Positions 45,901-53,737 of a DNA stretch of 64,000 nt are shown here, one piece after another (positions within the stretch are counted from its first letter, which is position 1; every line of letters starts with the position of its first letter). Source of the DNA: Roseomonas aerilata DSM 19363 (lineage in GTDB: Bacteria > Pseudomonadota > Alphaproteobacteria > Acetobacterales > Acetobacteraceae); the NCBI RefSeq assembly GCF_000711725.1, contig NZ_JONP01000001.1, positions 62,001 through 126,000 on the forward strand, in the 5' to 3' direction. The notes beneath the pieces were generated by a model. It did no database searches. It was given only the letters and a program-made list of their open reading frames with translations, and was not told the DNA's origin. The position numbers were made by a program, and so were the translations under genes.

Positions 45901-46395
45901 CTCATGGCTTACAAGGACGAGTACGAGGTCGCCCGCCTCCACGCCGATCCCGCCTGGCAGGCCGGCCTCCGCACCCACTTCACCGGCACGAAGCGCACGG
46001 TCCTGCACCTCTCGCCGCCCCTCCTCTCGAAGGTCGATCCCGGCACCGGCCGCCCCGTGAAGCGCGAATTCGGCCCCTGGATGCTCCGCGCCATGGGCCT
46101 GCTGCGCCACGGCAAGTTCCTTCGCGGCACCGCCCTCGATCCCTTCGGCCGCACGGAGGAACGCCGCACCGAGCGCGCCCTCATCGCGGAGTTCCGCAGT
46201 GGGCTGGAAGCGATGCTCCCCCGCCTGGACGCCACCACCCTGCCGGTCATCACGGAATGGGTGGAGGCCTGGGGCGCCATCCGCGGCTTCGGCCCCGTGA
46301 AGGCGCGCAACATCGAGCGCGCCCGCCCGCACCTCGCCGCCATCGCGGCGCGCCTCGATGCGCCCGCGACAGGCTTCGCCGTGGCGGCGGAATGA
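42979..46395 (+). CDS. Indolepyruvate ferredoxin oxidoreductase, fused alpha/beta form
   Basis: A single 1138-residue polypeptide that joins IorA-like and IorB-like parts. It oxidatively decarboxylates aryl or branched 2-oxo acids to acyl-CoA, passing electrons to ferredoxin. Seen are the pyrimidine-binding start (GFVTGYRGSPLGTYD) and the TPP-binding region near 490-530 (GDGTYSHSGSLAVRAA). Iron-sulfur ligands CEDCGDCGVQSNC lie from about 632, and the gamma-type domain starts near 716 (IVLAGIGGQGVTALSAIL). The start is GTG at 42979 with AAAGGAG six bases upstream, preferred over the ATG at 42886. It is probably regulated by the divergent Lrp protein. Confidence 0.9.
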   Translation: MGSIQRATVRLEDRWESGTEPVLMTGIQALVRLPLAQRALDRAAGHDTAGFVTGYRGSPLGTYDKELHRQAKRLLEAGIVFQPGLNEDLAATAAWGSQQASLFNDGTKDGVFSIWYGKGPGVDRSGDALRHANMAGTAPLGGVLALAGDDPSAKSSTVANASDHAFMDLEIPFLDPSGVGEILEFGLKGIALSRFAGTWAAMKCVADTMDASATFRIDPAWAPVIPDGDFEGEDGRHIRLRDIVLAQERRLRLTRLPAAVAFARANGLDRVVLDAPRPRFGIAARGKAYATLRQTMLDLGIDDTAARLLGLRIWKVGLAWPLDREAARAFASGLEEILVVEDRRSFLEAQLRDALYGTANAPRITGKRDAEGRPLLSELTELDAAAVARALDARLPREARPDSMAARLAALDALARAATAPIALRQPWFCPGCPHNTSTKVPEGSRAMAGIGCHYMATWMDRNTEVFTQMGGEGTPWLGQMAFVSTKHVFANLGDGTYSHSGSLAVRAAIAAKANITFKILVNGAVAMTGGQTPEAEMSVPRIAAQMAAEGAARVVVVSDDPTRHQGDPLIPRGTAFHHRDHLDAVQKELRETEGVTILIYDQECATERRRHRKRGTAPAATKRVVINPRVCEDCGDCGVQSNCLAVQPVQTEFGQKRAVDQSACNQDFSCLKGFCPSFVTLEGAEIAAHPEAEAAPANLPEPAPPALRGEAWNIVLAGIGGQGVTALSAILAMAAHIDGRPVRTMDQLGLAQKGGGVQAQLRIGAEGASAETLAGPRIGIGQADLLIAADAIGAHGAAVRPLLSAERTASVVNAELAATAGFLLGTPRADAGAVLENLRAASRDLIALPAAHRVEEALGDAIFLNVFLLGAAFQRGLVPLTPAAIDRALELNGAAVDRNKQAFALGRAAALEAPPAPRAPETLDALIARRGADLTAYANAAYARAYTDFVARVRATPGADDALARAVAVQLHHLMAYKDEYEVARLHADPAWQAGLRTHFTGTKRTVLHLSPPLLSKVDPGTGRPVKREFGPWMLRAMGLLRHGKFLRGTALDPFGRTEERRTERALIAEFRSGLEAMLPRLDATTLPVITEWVEAWGAIRGFGPVKARNIERARPHLAAIAARLDAPATGFAVAAE

Positions 46396-46398
46396 CGC

Positions 46399-47007
46399 CT
46401 ACCGCCGCGGCGCCAGCGTCCCGAAGGTGAAGACCCCCTGCGTGCCCGCAGTCGGATCGGCATTCCCCGTGAAGGCAAGCGCGAAATCGGAGGCCGCCCG
46501 CTCGCCGGGCGACACGCGGAAGGTGATCTGCCGCGCCGGCCCCGCATTCGGCACCGCCACCGTGCCGTCGAAGGCGCGCGTGACCGTCAGCCCCGGCCGC
46601 GCCACCCGCTCCGCCAGCCGCACGAACAGGGGCTCCGCCGTCTCCACGTCCATTCGCTGCAGCCGCATGGAACATCCCGCCGGCCGCTCGGAAAGGATGA
46701 GCACGATCCCTCCCACCGCCGGCCCCTGCGCCACCAGCACGCGCCCCGCGCCCCCGCGCAGCATCGCCCGCGCGCGCTCCGCCGGCACCTCGGCGAAGCC
46801 CGCCTCCAGCGCGGCGGCCAGGCTGTCTCCCCCGGTCAGCACCCGCGCGCAGACCTGCATGAAGCTGCCCATGGCCGCCACCGTCTCCTCCGTCAGCGGC
46901 GCGGCGGCGCGGGCGGGCAGGGCACCCAGCAGCGCCGCCGCCAGCAGCAGGGCTGGACGGCGGCGAAGGGGCGCGCGCCAATGATGGAAACGAGGGAACA
47001 CGGTCAT
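46399..47007 (-). CDS. Putative exported protein of unknown function
   Basis: The family is not recognised. The frame gives about 202 residues with an N-terminal basic stretch and a hydrophobic segment (ALLLAAALLGALPARAAA), which reads as a signal peptide cleaved near residue 37. The mature part contains two or three cysteines and several beta-like segments near its end (RQITFRVSPG). The ATG at 47007-47005 overlaps the ATG of the divergent acyl-CoA dehydrogenase, so the true start may be a GTG a few codons further in. It ends 3 bp from the ior stop (convergent). Confidence 0.6.
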   Translation of the reverse strand: MTVFPRFHHWRAPLRRRPALLLAAALLGALPARAAAPLTEETVAAMGSFMQVCARVLTGGDSLAAALEAGFAEVPAERARAMLRGGAGRVLVAQGPAVGGIVLILSERPAGCSMRLQRMDVETAEPLFVRLAERVARPGLTVTRAFDGTVAVPNAGPARQITFRVSPGERAASDFALAFTGNADPTAGTQGVFTFGTLAPRR

Positions 47008-48160
47008 GCCCCTGGATAACGCCTTCGACCTCCCCGAGGACACCCGCGCGCTGCGAGAGGTCGCCCAGGACTTCGCCCGCGACGTGCTGGCGCCCAAGGC
47101 CCTCGAATGGGACGCCGCCCGCCACTTCCCGGTGGAGGAGATGCGGCAGGCGGCATCCCTCGGTATGGCCGCCCTTTACGTGCGCGAGGAATCGGGTGGC
47201 GCCGGCCTCACCCGCCTCGACGCCGCCGTGGTCTTCGAGGCGCTGGCGACCGGCTGCCCCACCACCTCCGCCTTCCTCTCCATCCACAACATGGTCGCCT
47301 GGATGATCGACCGCTGGGGCACCGACGCCCAGCGCGCCGAGCACCTGCCCTCCCTCGTCACGATGGAGCGCCTCGCCTCCTACTGCCTGACGGAACCGGG
47401 CTCGGGCAGCGACGCAGCAGCCCTCCGCACCCGCGCCGCCCGCGACAACGAGGGCTACGTGCTGAACGGTTCGAAGCAGTTCATCTCCGGCGCCGGCGCT
47501 TCGGACCTCTACCTGACCATGGTCCGCACGGGCGGGGAGGGGCCGGACGGCATCTCCGCCCTGCTGATCCCCAAGGAAACCCCCGGCCTCTCCTTCGGCG
47601 CGAACGAGAAGAAGATGGGCTGGAACGCCCAGCCCACGCGAACCATGGATTTTCAGGATGCCCGCGTCGCCGCCGACCGGCTGCTGGGCGAGGAAGGCCA
47701 GGGCTTCCGCATGGCCATGGCGGGCCTGGACGGTGGCCGCCTGAACATCGCCGCCTGCTCCCTCGGCGGGGCCCAGCGCGCCCTCGACATCGCCCTCGAC
47801 TACACGCGCGAGCGCCGCGCCTTCGGCAAGGCGGTGTCCGACTTCCAGGCGACGCAGTTCCGCCTCGCCGACATGGCCACCGAGTTGGAAGCCGCCCGCT
47901 CCCTCCTCTGGCGCGCCTGCGCGAAGCTGGACGGCAAGGCCCCCGATGCCGGTCCGTTCTGCGCCATGGCCAAACGCTTCGCCACGGACACCGGCCACCG
48001 CGTGGCCGACGAAGCCCTCCAGCTCCTCGGCGGCTACGGCTACCTGCACGATTACGGCGTGGAGAAGCTCGTGCGCGACCTTCGTGTCCACCGCATCCTC
48101 GAGGGCACGAACGAGATCATGCGTGTCATCATCGCCCGCCACATGCTCGGCCGCCGGTAG
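47006..48160 (+). CDS. Acyl-CoA dehydrogenase (isobutyryl-CoA dehydrogenase-like)
   Basis: FAD-dependent acyl-CoA dehydrogenase of 384 residues. Typical motifs are YCLTEPGSGSDAAAL, the middle beta domain with GSKQFISGAGASDLY, and RRAFGKAVSDFQATQFRLAD. The C-terminal ILEGTNEIMRVIIARHML carries a likely catalytic Glu region. The overall pattern resembles isobutyryl-CoA dehydrogenase (valine breakdown). GAGGG precedes the ATG. Together with the 2-oxoacid:ferredoxin oxidoreductase upstream it suggests amino acid catabolism, though the genes are separated by a minus-strand gene. Confidence 0.92.
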   Translation: MPLDNAFDLPEDTRALREVAQDFARDVLAPKALEWDAARHFPVEEMRQAASLGMAALYVREESGGAGLTRLDAAVVFEALATGCPTTSAFLSIHNMVAWMIDRWGTDAQRAEHLPSLVTMERLASYCLTEPGSGSDAAALRTRAARDNEGYVLNGSKQFISGAGASDLYLTMVRTGGEGPDGISALLIPKETPGLSFGANEKKMGWNAQPTRTMDFQDARVAADRLLGEEGQGFRMAMAGLDGGRLNIAACSLGGAQRALDIALDYTRERRAFGKAVSDFQATQFRLADMATELEAARSLLWRACAKLDGKAPDAGPFCAMAKRFATDTGHRVADEALQLLGGYGYLHDYGVEKLVRDLRVHRILEGTNEIMRVIIARHMLGRR

Positions 48161-48177
48161 AGAACGCCCGGATCGCA

Positions 48178-48206
48178 TTGACAGCGCAACGGGCGGAAAG
48201 GCACAT
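48178..48206 (+). promoter_or_regulatory. Candidate promoter before the small exported protein
   Basis: TTGACA at 48178-48183 is a perfect -35 match. The best -10 is CACATT after 18 bp (or GCACAT after 17), which is weak. A hairpin follows directly in the leader. Confidence 0.35.
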
Positions 48207-48207
48207 T

Positions 48208-48228
48208 CCCGCAACGAAAGGTTGCGGG
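48208..48228 (+). terminator. Hairpin between the acyl-CoA dehydrogenase and the next gene
   Basis: A perfect 8-bp stem CCCGCAAC/GTTGCGGG with loop GAAAG lies 48 bp after the dehydrogenase stop. It could be a terminator without a U-tract, or a leader structure of the following gene. Confidence 0.4.
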
Positions 48229-48293
48229 ACGGGCCCTCCGTGCCACCGCCTCGCCCATCAAACCATCGCGCCCCAGGGCGGCGAGGAGCCGGC

Positions 48294-48656
48294 ATGACGC
48301 TGAAACCCTTCCTTGCCGCGACGCTCACCGCCGCGGCCATCGTCTCCGCCGCCCAGCCCGCCCTCGCCCAACTCCGCAGCGTCGTCGTCCCGGCCGAGGG
48401 CGCCGTCGTCATCCCCGCGCGCAGCGCGCCCCGACTGGCGGCCCGCCCCTCTGGCAGCGGTGTGCCCATCCCGCCCTCCCGCGCTGCCCGCCCCGCCCCC
48501 GTGATGCTGCCCGACACCGGCATGGGCCTCGCGGGTCCGGCCATGGGCATCCTGTTGCCGGCCCTCGCCGGCGCGCTGCTGGGTGGTAGCCTCAGCGGCT
48601 CCCGCACCGCCGGTAGCGGCGGCGGTGGAACCTCCGGTCCCGTCCGCACGCGCTGA
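48294..48656 (+). CDS. Small exported protein of unknown function
   Basis: A 120-residue protein with a clear signal peptide (about 1-25, ending QPALAQ). The mature part is Pro/Arg/Ser-rich, followed by a Gly/Ala/Leu-rich hydrophobic segment (about 76-98) and a Gly/Ser tail. GAGGAG precedes the ATG at 48294. It could be a small envelope or outer-membrane-associated protein. No family was recognised; the glycine-rich hydrophobic stretch resembles glycine-zipper segments, only loosely. Confidence 0.6.
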   Translation: MTLKPFLAATLTAAAIVSAAQPALAQLRSVVVPAEGAVVIPARSAPRLAARPSGSGVPIPPSRAARPAPVMLPDTGMGLAGPAMGILLPALAGALLGGSLSGSRTAGSGGGGTSGPVRTR

Positions 48657-48691
48657 GCCTGCCTCGCCTGCCGCCTCCATCCGCCCTAAGG

Positions 48692-48731
48692 AGGGCCGGA
48701 GACCGAGCCCTGAGAAGGGCCGGAGACCGAG
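48692..48731 (+). repeat. 16-bp direct repeat upstream of the M20 peptidase
   Basis: AGGGCCGGAGACCGAG occurs at 48692-48707 and again at 48716-48731, a 24-bp period. The second copy abuts the ribosome-binding region (GGAGAGGAGG) of the gene at 48747. Confidence 0.8.
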
Positions 48732-48746
48732 GAGAGGAGGGCTCCC

Positions 48747-50147
48747 ATGCCCAGCCGCGACGCCGCCATTGCCCGCGCCACAGATGATTTCGACAGCGGT
48801 GCCTTCCGCGACCGCCTCGCCGCCCTCGTCGCCATTCCCTCCACCTCGCAGGATCCGGCCGCCGCGCCGCAGCTCCTGCGTTACCTGGAGGAGGGCATCA
48901 CCCCCTGGCTCGCCCGCCTCGGCTTCACCTCCGCCATCCACCCGAATCTCGAGCCCGGCTGCGGCCCCATCCTCACCGCGACGCGGATCGAGGACCCCGC
49001 CCTGCCGACCGCGCTCCTCTACGGCCACGGCGACACCGTCCTCGGCCTGGAACCCGCCTGGTCCGCCGGCCTCGACCCCTGGACGCTGACCGAGCGGGAC
49101 GGCCTCTGGTACGGGCGCGGCACCGCCGACAACAAGGGCCAGCACATCATCAACCTGTCGGCACTCGAGGCCGTGCTGGCTGAGCGCGGCGGCCGGCTCG
49201 GCGCCAACGTGAAGCTCGTGCTCGAAATGTCGGAGGAACTCGGCTCCAAGGGCCTGCGCGCCTTCGTCGGGCAGCACCGCGAGCTTCTGGCCGCCGACGC
49301 CCTCATCGCCTCCGACGGCCCGCGCGTGGAACCCGCCCTGCCGACCATCGCCGCCGGCTCGCGCGGCAGCTTCATGTTCGACCTCGTCGTGCGGCTGCGC
49401 CAGGGCGGCGTGCATTCCGGCCACTGGGGCGGGCTGACGACGGACCCCGCCATCCTCCTCGGCCACGCCATCGCCTCCATCGCCGACAGGCACGGCCGCA
49501 TCCTCGTGCGCGACTGGCTGCCCGGCGAGACCGTGCCCCCCGCCATCCGCGAGGCCCTGCGCGGCTGCCCCGTGGGCGGCGGGGAGGGCGCGGCCACCAT
49601 CGACGAGGGCTGGGGCGAACCCGGACTGACCCCTGCCGAGAAGATCTACGGCTGGGCCTCCTTCATCGTCCTCGCGATGAGCTGCGGCAACGTCGCCTCC
49701 CCCGTGAACGCCGTGGCGCCGGAGGCGCGCGCCGCCTGCCAGATCCGCTACACCGGCGACAGTGACCCCGCCCGCTTCGAGCCCGCGCTCCGCGCCCATC
49801 TCGACGCCAACGGGCTGGAGAAGGTCGCGATCGAGCGCACGGGCATCCGCATGCCCGCCAGCCGCACCCCGCCGGACGATCCCTGGGTGCTCTGGACAAA
49901 GGCGAGCATGGAGCGCTCCCTCGGCACCCGCGTGCAGGTCACGCCCAACGCCTCCGGCGGCCTGCCCGGCGATGTCTTCGTGGACCTGCTGGGCACCCCC
50001 CTCGTCTGGGTTCCGCACTCCTACAACGGCTGCAAGCAGCACGGCCCGGACGAGCACGTCATCCCCGCCATGTTGCGCGAGGGCCTGGCCGCCTTCGCCG
50101 GCATCTGGTGGGACCTGGGGGAGGGGGGCGCGCCGCGGCGGGGCTGA
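48747..50147 (+). CDS. M20-family metallopeptidase (dipeptidase-like)
   Basis: A 466-residue zinc peptidase of the M20 family, cytoplasmic, with no signal peptide. Metal and catalytic segments are LLYGHGDTVLGLE (His, Asp), YGRGTADNKGQH (bridging Asp), LEMSEELGSKG (catalytic and ligand Glu) and the late SYNGCKQHGPDEHV (His). A dimerisation domain inserts in the middle (about 195-330) with GVHSGHWGG. Most like dipeptidase/carboxypeptidase members; the substrate is unknown. The upstream leader has a 16-bp direct repeat and a strong GGAGAGGAGG. Confidence 0.88.
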   Translation: MPSRDAAIARATDDFDSGAFRDRLAALVAIPSTSQDPAAAPQLLRYLEEGITPWLARLGFTSAIHPNLEPGCGPILTATRIEDPALPTALLYGHGDTVLGLEPAWSAGLDPWTLTERDGLWYGRGTADNKGQHIINLSALEAVLAERGGRLGANVKLVLEMSEELGSKGLRAFVGQHRELLAADALIASDGPRVEPALPTIAAGSRGSFMFDLVVRLRQGGVHSGHWGGLTTDPAILLGHAIASIADRHGRILVRDWLPGETVPPAIREALRGCPVGGGEGAATIDEGWGEPGLTPAEKIYGWASFIVLAMSCGNVASPVNAVAPEARAACQIRYTGDSDPARFEPALRAHLDANGLEKVAIERTGIRMPASRTPPDDPWVLWTKASMERSLGTRVQVTPNASGGLPGDVFVDLLGTPLVWVPHSYNGCKQHGPDEHVIPAMLREGLAAFAGIWWDLGEGGAPRRG

Positions 50148-50156
50148 GCCCCGCCC

Positions 50157-51524
50157 TCAGGCGGTCCGCACCTCCGACAGGAAGCTGCCTACCGCCTCTC
50201 GCAGCGCCTCCGACTGCGCCGAGAGGCTCCGCGCCGCGCCCGCGACCTGCCCAGCCACCTCGGCCGCACCGGCCGCCTCCGCGTGGATGCCGTCCATCAG
50301 GGAGCTGACCCGCTCATTGCCGGCCGCCGCCTGCTGCACGCTCCGCGCGATCTCGGCGGTGGCCGAACCCTGCTCCTCCACCGCCGCCGCGATGCCCGTC
50401 GTGATCCCGCTCATGTCCCCGATCGTGCCCGCGATGCCCGCGATCGCCTCCACGGCCTTGCGGGTTGCCTCCTGCATGGTCGCGATCTGGCCGGAGATGT
50501 CCTCCGTCGCCCGCGCCGTCTGCGTCGCCAGCGCCTTCACCTCGTTCGCCACCACCGCGAAGCCGCGCCCGGCCTCGCCCGCCCGAGCGGCCTCGATCGT
50601 CGCGTTCAGGGCCAGCAGGTTGGTCTGCCCCGCGATGCTGCCGATCAGCCGCACCACCTCGCCGACGCGCTCGGCATTGGCGGCCAGGATCGCCACGATG
50701 TCGTTCGTCGTTCGCGCCTCCTTCGCCGCCCGCTCCGCCATGGCCGAGGACTCGCCGGCCTGGCGCGTGATCTCCCCGATGGACGCCGTCAGCTGGGTGA
50801 CGGCCGCGGCCACTGTCGCGACGTTGCTGCTCGCCTCCCCCGCGGCCTCGGCGGCGGAGGCCGAGCCCTCATTGGTTCGCACGGCGGCCTCGGACATGCT
50901 GCCCGCCGCCACCTCCATGCTCCGCGACGACTGCGCCACGCCCTCGACCACCCCGCGCACCTTGGACTCGAACCCGGCCGCGAGCCCGTCCAGCACGGCC
51001 CGCCGGGAGGCGCGCTCGGCCGACACATAGGTCTCGAGCAGCACTTCGAGGTCCAGCCAGGCAGCCTTGTTCAGGGCGCTCGCCAGCGCCGCGCCCCGCC
51101 GCGCCCGGAACCCGCCCGCCACCCAGGAGAGCGAGAGCCGGCTTCCCGGAACCTCCTCCCCGAGGCCGAGATCGCGGCAGATCGCCGCGCCCACCGTCGA
51201 GTGGCAGATCGCGACGGCGTAGCTCGGCACATGATGGGCATAGAAGGCCTTGGCCAGGCGCTCGGCCGACTCCATGAAGCCGGCGCCGAACCCTCCCGAC
51301 ACCACGCGCGTCCAGTGCGCGATGCGCACCCGGTGCACCTCCGCATCCATCAGGGCGGCCTGGATTTCAGGCCATGCATCGAAGGCGGGATGCAACCCGG
51401 TGATCAGCGCGGGCAACCTCCCCTCGGCATAGGCCGCCTGCTCCTGCAGCAGGGCCAGGTCGGCATCAGTGATGCCAAATGCTTCCAGGCGTCGGCGGCG
51501 CCCAGCATCGATCGTCTCAAGCAT
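50157..51524 (-). CDS. Globin-coupled methyl-accepting chemotaxis protein
   Basis: A soluble HemAT-like transducer of 455 residues. Residues about 10-170 match a sensor globin (protoglobin) domain; His97 or His98 in [14 protein letters not shown] is the candidate proximal heme ligand. The rest is the coiled-coil MCP signalling domain with the conserved hairpin tip (about 288-332, [34 protein letters not shown]). There are no membrane segments. It would sense oxygen and signal through CheW/CheA, none of which lie nearby. GAGG precedes the ATG at 51524. Confidence 0.9.
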   Translation of the reverse strand: MLETIDAGRRRRLEAFGITDADLALLQEQAAYAEGRLPALITGLHPAFDAWPEIQAALMDAEVHRVRIAHWTRVVSGGFGAGFMESAERLAKAFYAHHVPSYAVAICHSTVGAAICRDLGLGEEVPGSRLSLSWVAGGFRARRGAALASALNKAAWLDLEVLLETYVSAERASRRAVLDGLAAGFESKVRGVVEGVAQSSRSMEVAAGSMSEAAVRTNEGSASAAEAAGEASSNVATVAAAVTQLTASIGEITRQAGESSAMAERAAKEARTTNDIVAILAANAERVGEVVRLIGSIAGQTNLLALNATIEAARAGEAGRGFAVVANEVKALATQTARATEDISGQIATMQEATRKAVEAIAGIAGTIGDMSGITTGIAAAVEEQGSATAEIARSVQQAAAGNERVSSLMDGIHAEAAGAAEVAGQVAGAARSLSAQSEALREAVGSFLSEVRTA

Positions 51525-51644
51525 CGGGAAGCCTCACTTCGTTTCCGGGAAGCAATAAATTTTGAGACGCTTATGGCCGGCCAGTCCTACCAAGGCCTTA
51601 AGTTCCCGGCCTCTCGCGCGAAAGTCAGCCGTTCCGCCCGCGCG

Positions 51645-53414
51645 TCAGTGCTCGAACTCGAACACCAGCTCCGCCACCTCGCCCCGGCTCCCCGCCCGTA
51701 CCCGATCCGCCAGCCGCGCGATCAACGCTGCCGAGACGCGCCGCATCGCCTCGTCCAGCGCGTCCTCCCCCTCCGCTGCCATCAGCGCGGCCGCGTCCGG
51801 CGCCGCCCCGTTCGCCAGCGGCAGCGGCGGCCCCGCGTGCTCCAGGCGGCAGCGAAGGTTGAACTCGTCGAAGCTGGCTGAAAGAGTGACGCGCCCCTCC
51901 GTGCCGGCTTGCCGCAACGCCTCCAGCGCCTCGCCGAGCGCTACGCCCGCGCGCACCACCACCTCCGCCCGTGCGCCCCAGGCCCGACCCTGGCGTTCCA
52001 GGAACTCGGCGGCCTGCCGCGCCTCCGAGGCAGGGTCCAGCACCAGCACGGCCGTCTGCCGCACGCCTATTCGCAGCAAGGCGTTCAGCAGCACCGCCGC
52101 CACCGAGCCGACCGTCAGCCCCGAGGTCACGATCACCCGGCTCCAGCCCGGCGAGACATGGGCGAGGGCCGGCAGCAGCATCACCCCGGTGCCGCAGACA
52201 AGCGCGAGGCCGACCGTGAAGCCCCGCTGCGTGTTCATCATGCGCGAGGTGGCGAGCCCCATGCCGGAGACGATCAGGAAGGCCGCGGTGTAAACCAGGA
52301 TCCCCCCGATCACCGGCGCCGGCGTCAGCGCGATCAGCCCCGCGACGGTCGGGAAGAAGGCCGTCGCCATCAGCACCAGCCCGGCCGCCGCGCCCACCCG
52401 CCAGGCCGTCACCCCCGTCGCATGCGCGAGGCCGAGATTGGCCGAAGAGGTCCCGCTCGCCAGCAGCCCGGCGGCGCCCTGCGCGACATGCACCAGCCCC
52501 ATGCCCGTCACCGCCCGCGCGACGACCGACATGTCCACGCGCCGCCACTGGGCATCGTTCATCTTGTCCATCGAGAGCACGCCGCCGAAGAGGTCCATCA
52601 CCCCGATCAGCTGCGCGACGAGGAAGACCGCGATCGGCGCCAGTGCGAAGCTCGGCGCCGGCAGGTCGAGCCCCAGCAGCGGCACCGCCAGCGGCGGCAG
52701 CGCGGAGAGGCTCGCCAGCCCGCCCGGTTCCGCCGCCCCCGTCAGCACCGCCACCAGCGTGCCCGCCAGCGCCCCCACCACCATCGCCAGGCGCCGGAGC
52801 GCCGGCGGCGCCCAGAGCGAAACCGCGATGATGCAGGCGATGGTCGCGAGGGCGGAGACGATGGCCGCCTGCGAGACATCCCCCGCCGCCGTCAGCCCCA
52901 CCCCGCGCGATAGCCCCGTGCCCACCAGCGAGAGGCCGAGCATCAGCACCACCACCCCGATCACCTCGGGCGGGAACACGGCCCGCAGGCGCGGGATGAG
53001 CCGCGCGAAGCCGATCGCCGCAATACCGGAGACGATCGTGGCCCCCATCGCCGCGCCCAGCCCGTAATTCCCGGCCACCGAGATAAAGATCGACAGCCGC
53101 GCGGCGGAGGGGATGGCGACGAGGATCATCCCCGCCCCCAGCCGGCTCGGCACCGCCTGCAGCAGCGTCGCCACCCCCAGCAGGAAGATGCTGCCGCTGA
53201 CGAAGGCGCTGACCCCCGCCGGCTCCAGCCCGATCGCCTGCCCGGCCACCACGGCGTAGAGCGAGAACATGAGCGACAGGAAGGCGTGCTGCACCCCCAT
53301 GTTGAGGGTGAGGCCGACCGGCGGCGCCTCGTTCAGCGCATAGAGCAGCTCCTCCGGCCTCGCCCGCTTCCAGGGGCGTGGCGGGGGGAGGAGACGATCG
53401 AGAAGCGCCGGCAT
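51645..53414 (-). CDS. NCS2-family nucleobase permease with an extra C-terminal domain
   Basis: A xanthine/uracil permease-type transporter of 589 residues. About 12-14 membrane segments span residues 30-455, with family-like stretches NMGVQHAFLSLMFSLYAVVA and ALTPAPVIGGILVYTAAFLI. Usual members are about 430-480 residues. Here some 130 further soluble residues follow (about 460-589). They contain GEALEALRQAGTEGRVTLSA and LRCRLEHAGPPLPLA, a layout reminiscent of a degenerate HATPase/anti-sigma-like fold. The substrate (purine or pyrimidine base) is not certain. No purine-catabolism genes are adjacent. Confidence 0.83.
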   Translation of the reverse strand: MPALLDRLLPPPRPWKRARPEELLYALNEAPPVGLTLNMGVQHAFLSLMFSLYAVVAGQAIGLEPAGVSAFVSGSIFLLGVATLLQAVPSRLGAGMILVAIPSAARLSIFISVAGNYGLGAAMGATIVSGIAAIGFARLIPRLRAVFPPEVIGVVVLMLGLSLVGTGLSRGVGLTAAGDVSQAAIVSALATIACIIAVSLWAPPALRRLAMVVGALAGTLVAVLTGAAEPGGLASLSALPPLAVPLLGLDLPAPSFALAPIAVFLVAQLIGVMDLFGGVLSMDKMNDAQWRRVDMSVVARAVTGMGLVHVAQGAAGLLASGTSSANLGLAHATGVTAWRVGAAAGLVLMATAFFPTVAGLIALTPAPVIGGILVYTAAFLIVSGMGLATSRMMNTQRGFTVGLALVCGTGVMLLPALAHVSPGWSRVIVTSGLTVGSVAAVLLNALLRIGVRQTAVLVLDPASEARQAAEFLERQGRAWGARAEVVVRAGVALGEALEALRQAGTEGRVTLSASFDEFNLRCRLEHAGPPLPLANGAAPDAAALMAAEGEDALDEAMRRVSAALIARLADRVRAGSRGEVAELVFEFEH

Positions 53415-53737
53415 CAGGCGGCGCGAGGACGGCCGCGGGGCACCCCCGCTGCTCGTGCCGGTGCCCTCGGGGGGAGGCGGGCGGCCATCGCCCCGGCTGC
53501 TGTGCTACGACGCGCCTCGCCCCCGATCGTCACCCGCTGCCGCTCCGAACCAGAACGGGGCGAAGGTCGCATCCCTCCGCAGGACATGCAATTTCGGGAT
53601 GGCAATTTCGGGATAGCAATTTCCCGGTGGCCGATCCTCGTTGCCGAACCCTGGCGGGCGTCACCCTTCCTCACGCGCCGCGTGTCGCAGCGTTACATGC
53701 GTGGGCTCATCTTCGGTGTCCCAGCAGGAGCATCCAG
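53415..53737. other. Intergenic region with a 14-bp repeat and a possible short frame
   Basis: This divergent region between the NCS2 permease and the EF-hand gene holds a 14-bp repeat at 53588-53615 (two near-identical GCAATTTCGGGAT units) with a partial third to about 53629. A 51-codon frame (53586-53741) ends in an ATGA overlap with the EF-hand start. It is preceded only by AGGAC at close range, so its translation is doubtful. No clear sigma-70 promoter stands out. Confidence 0.5.
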
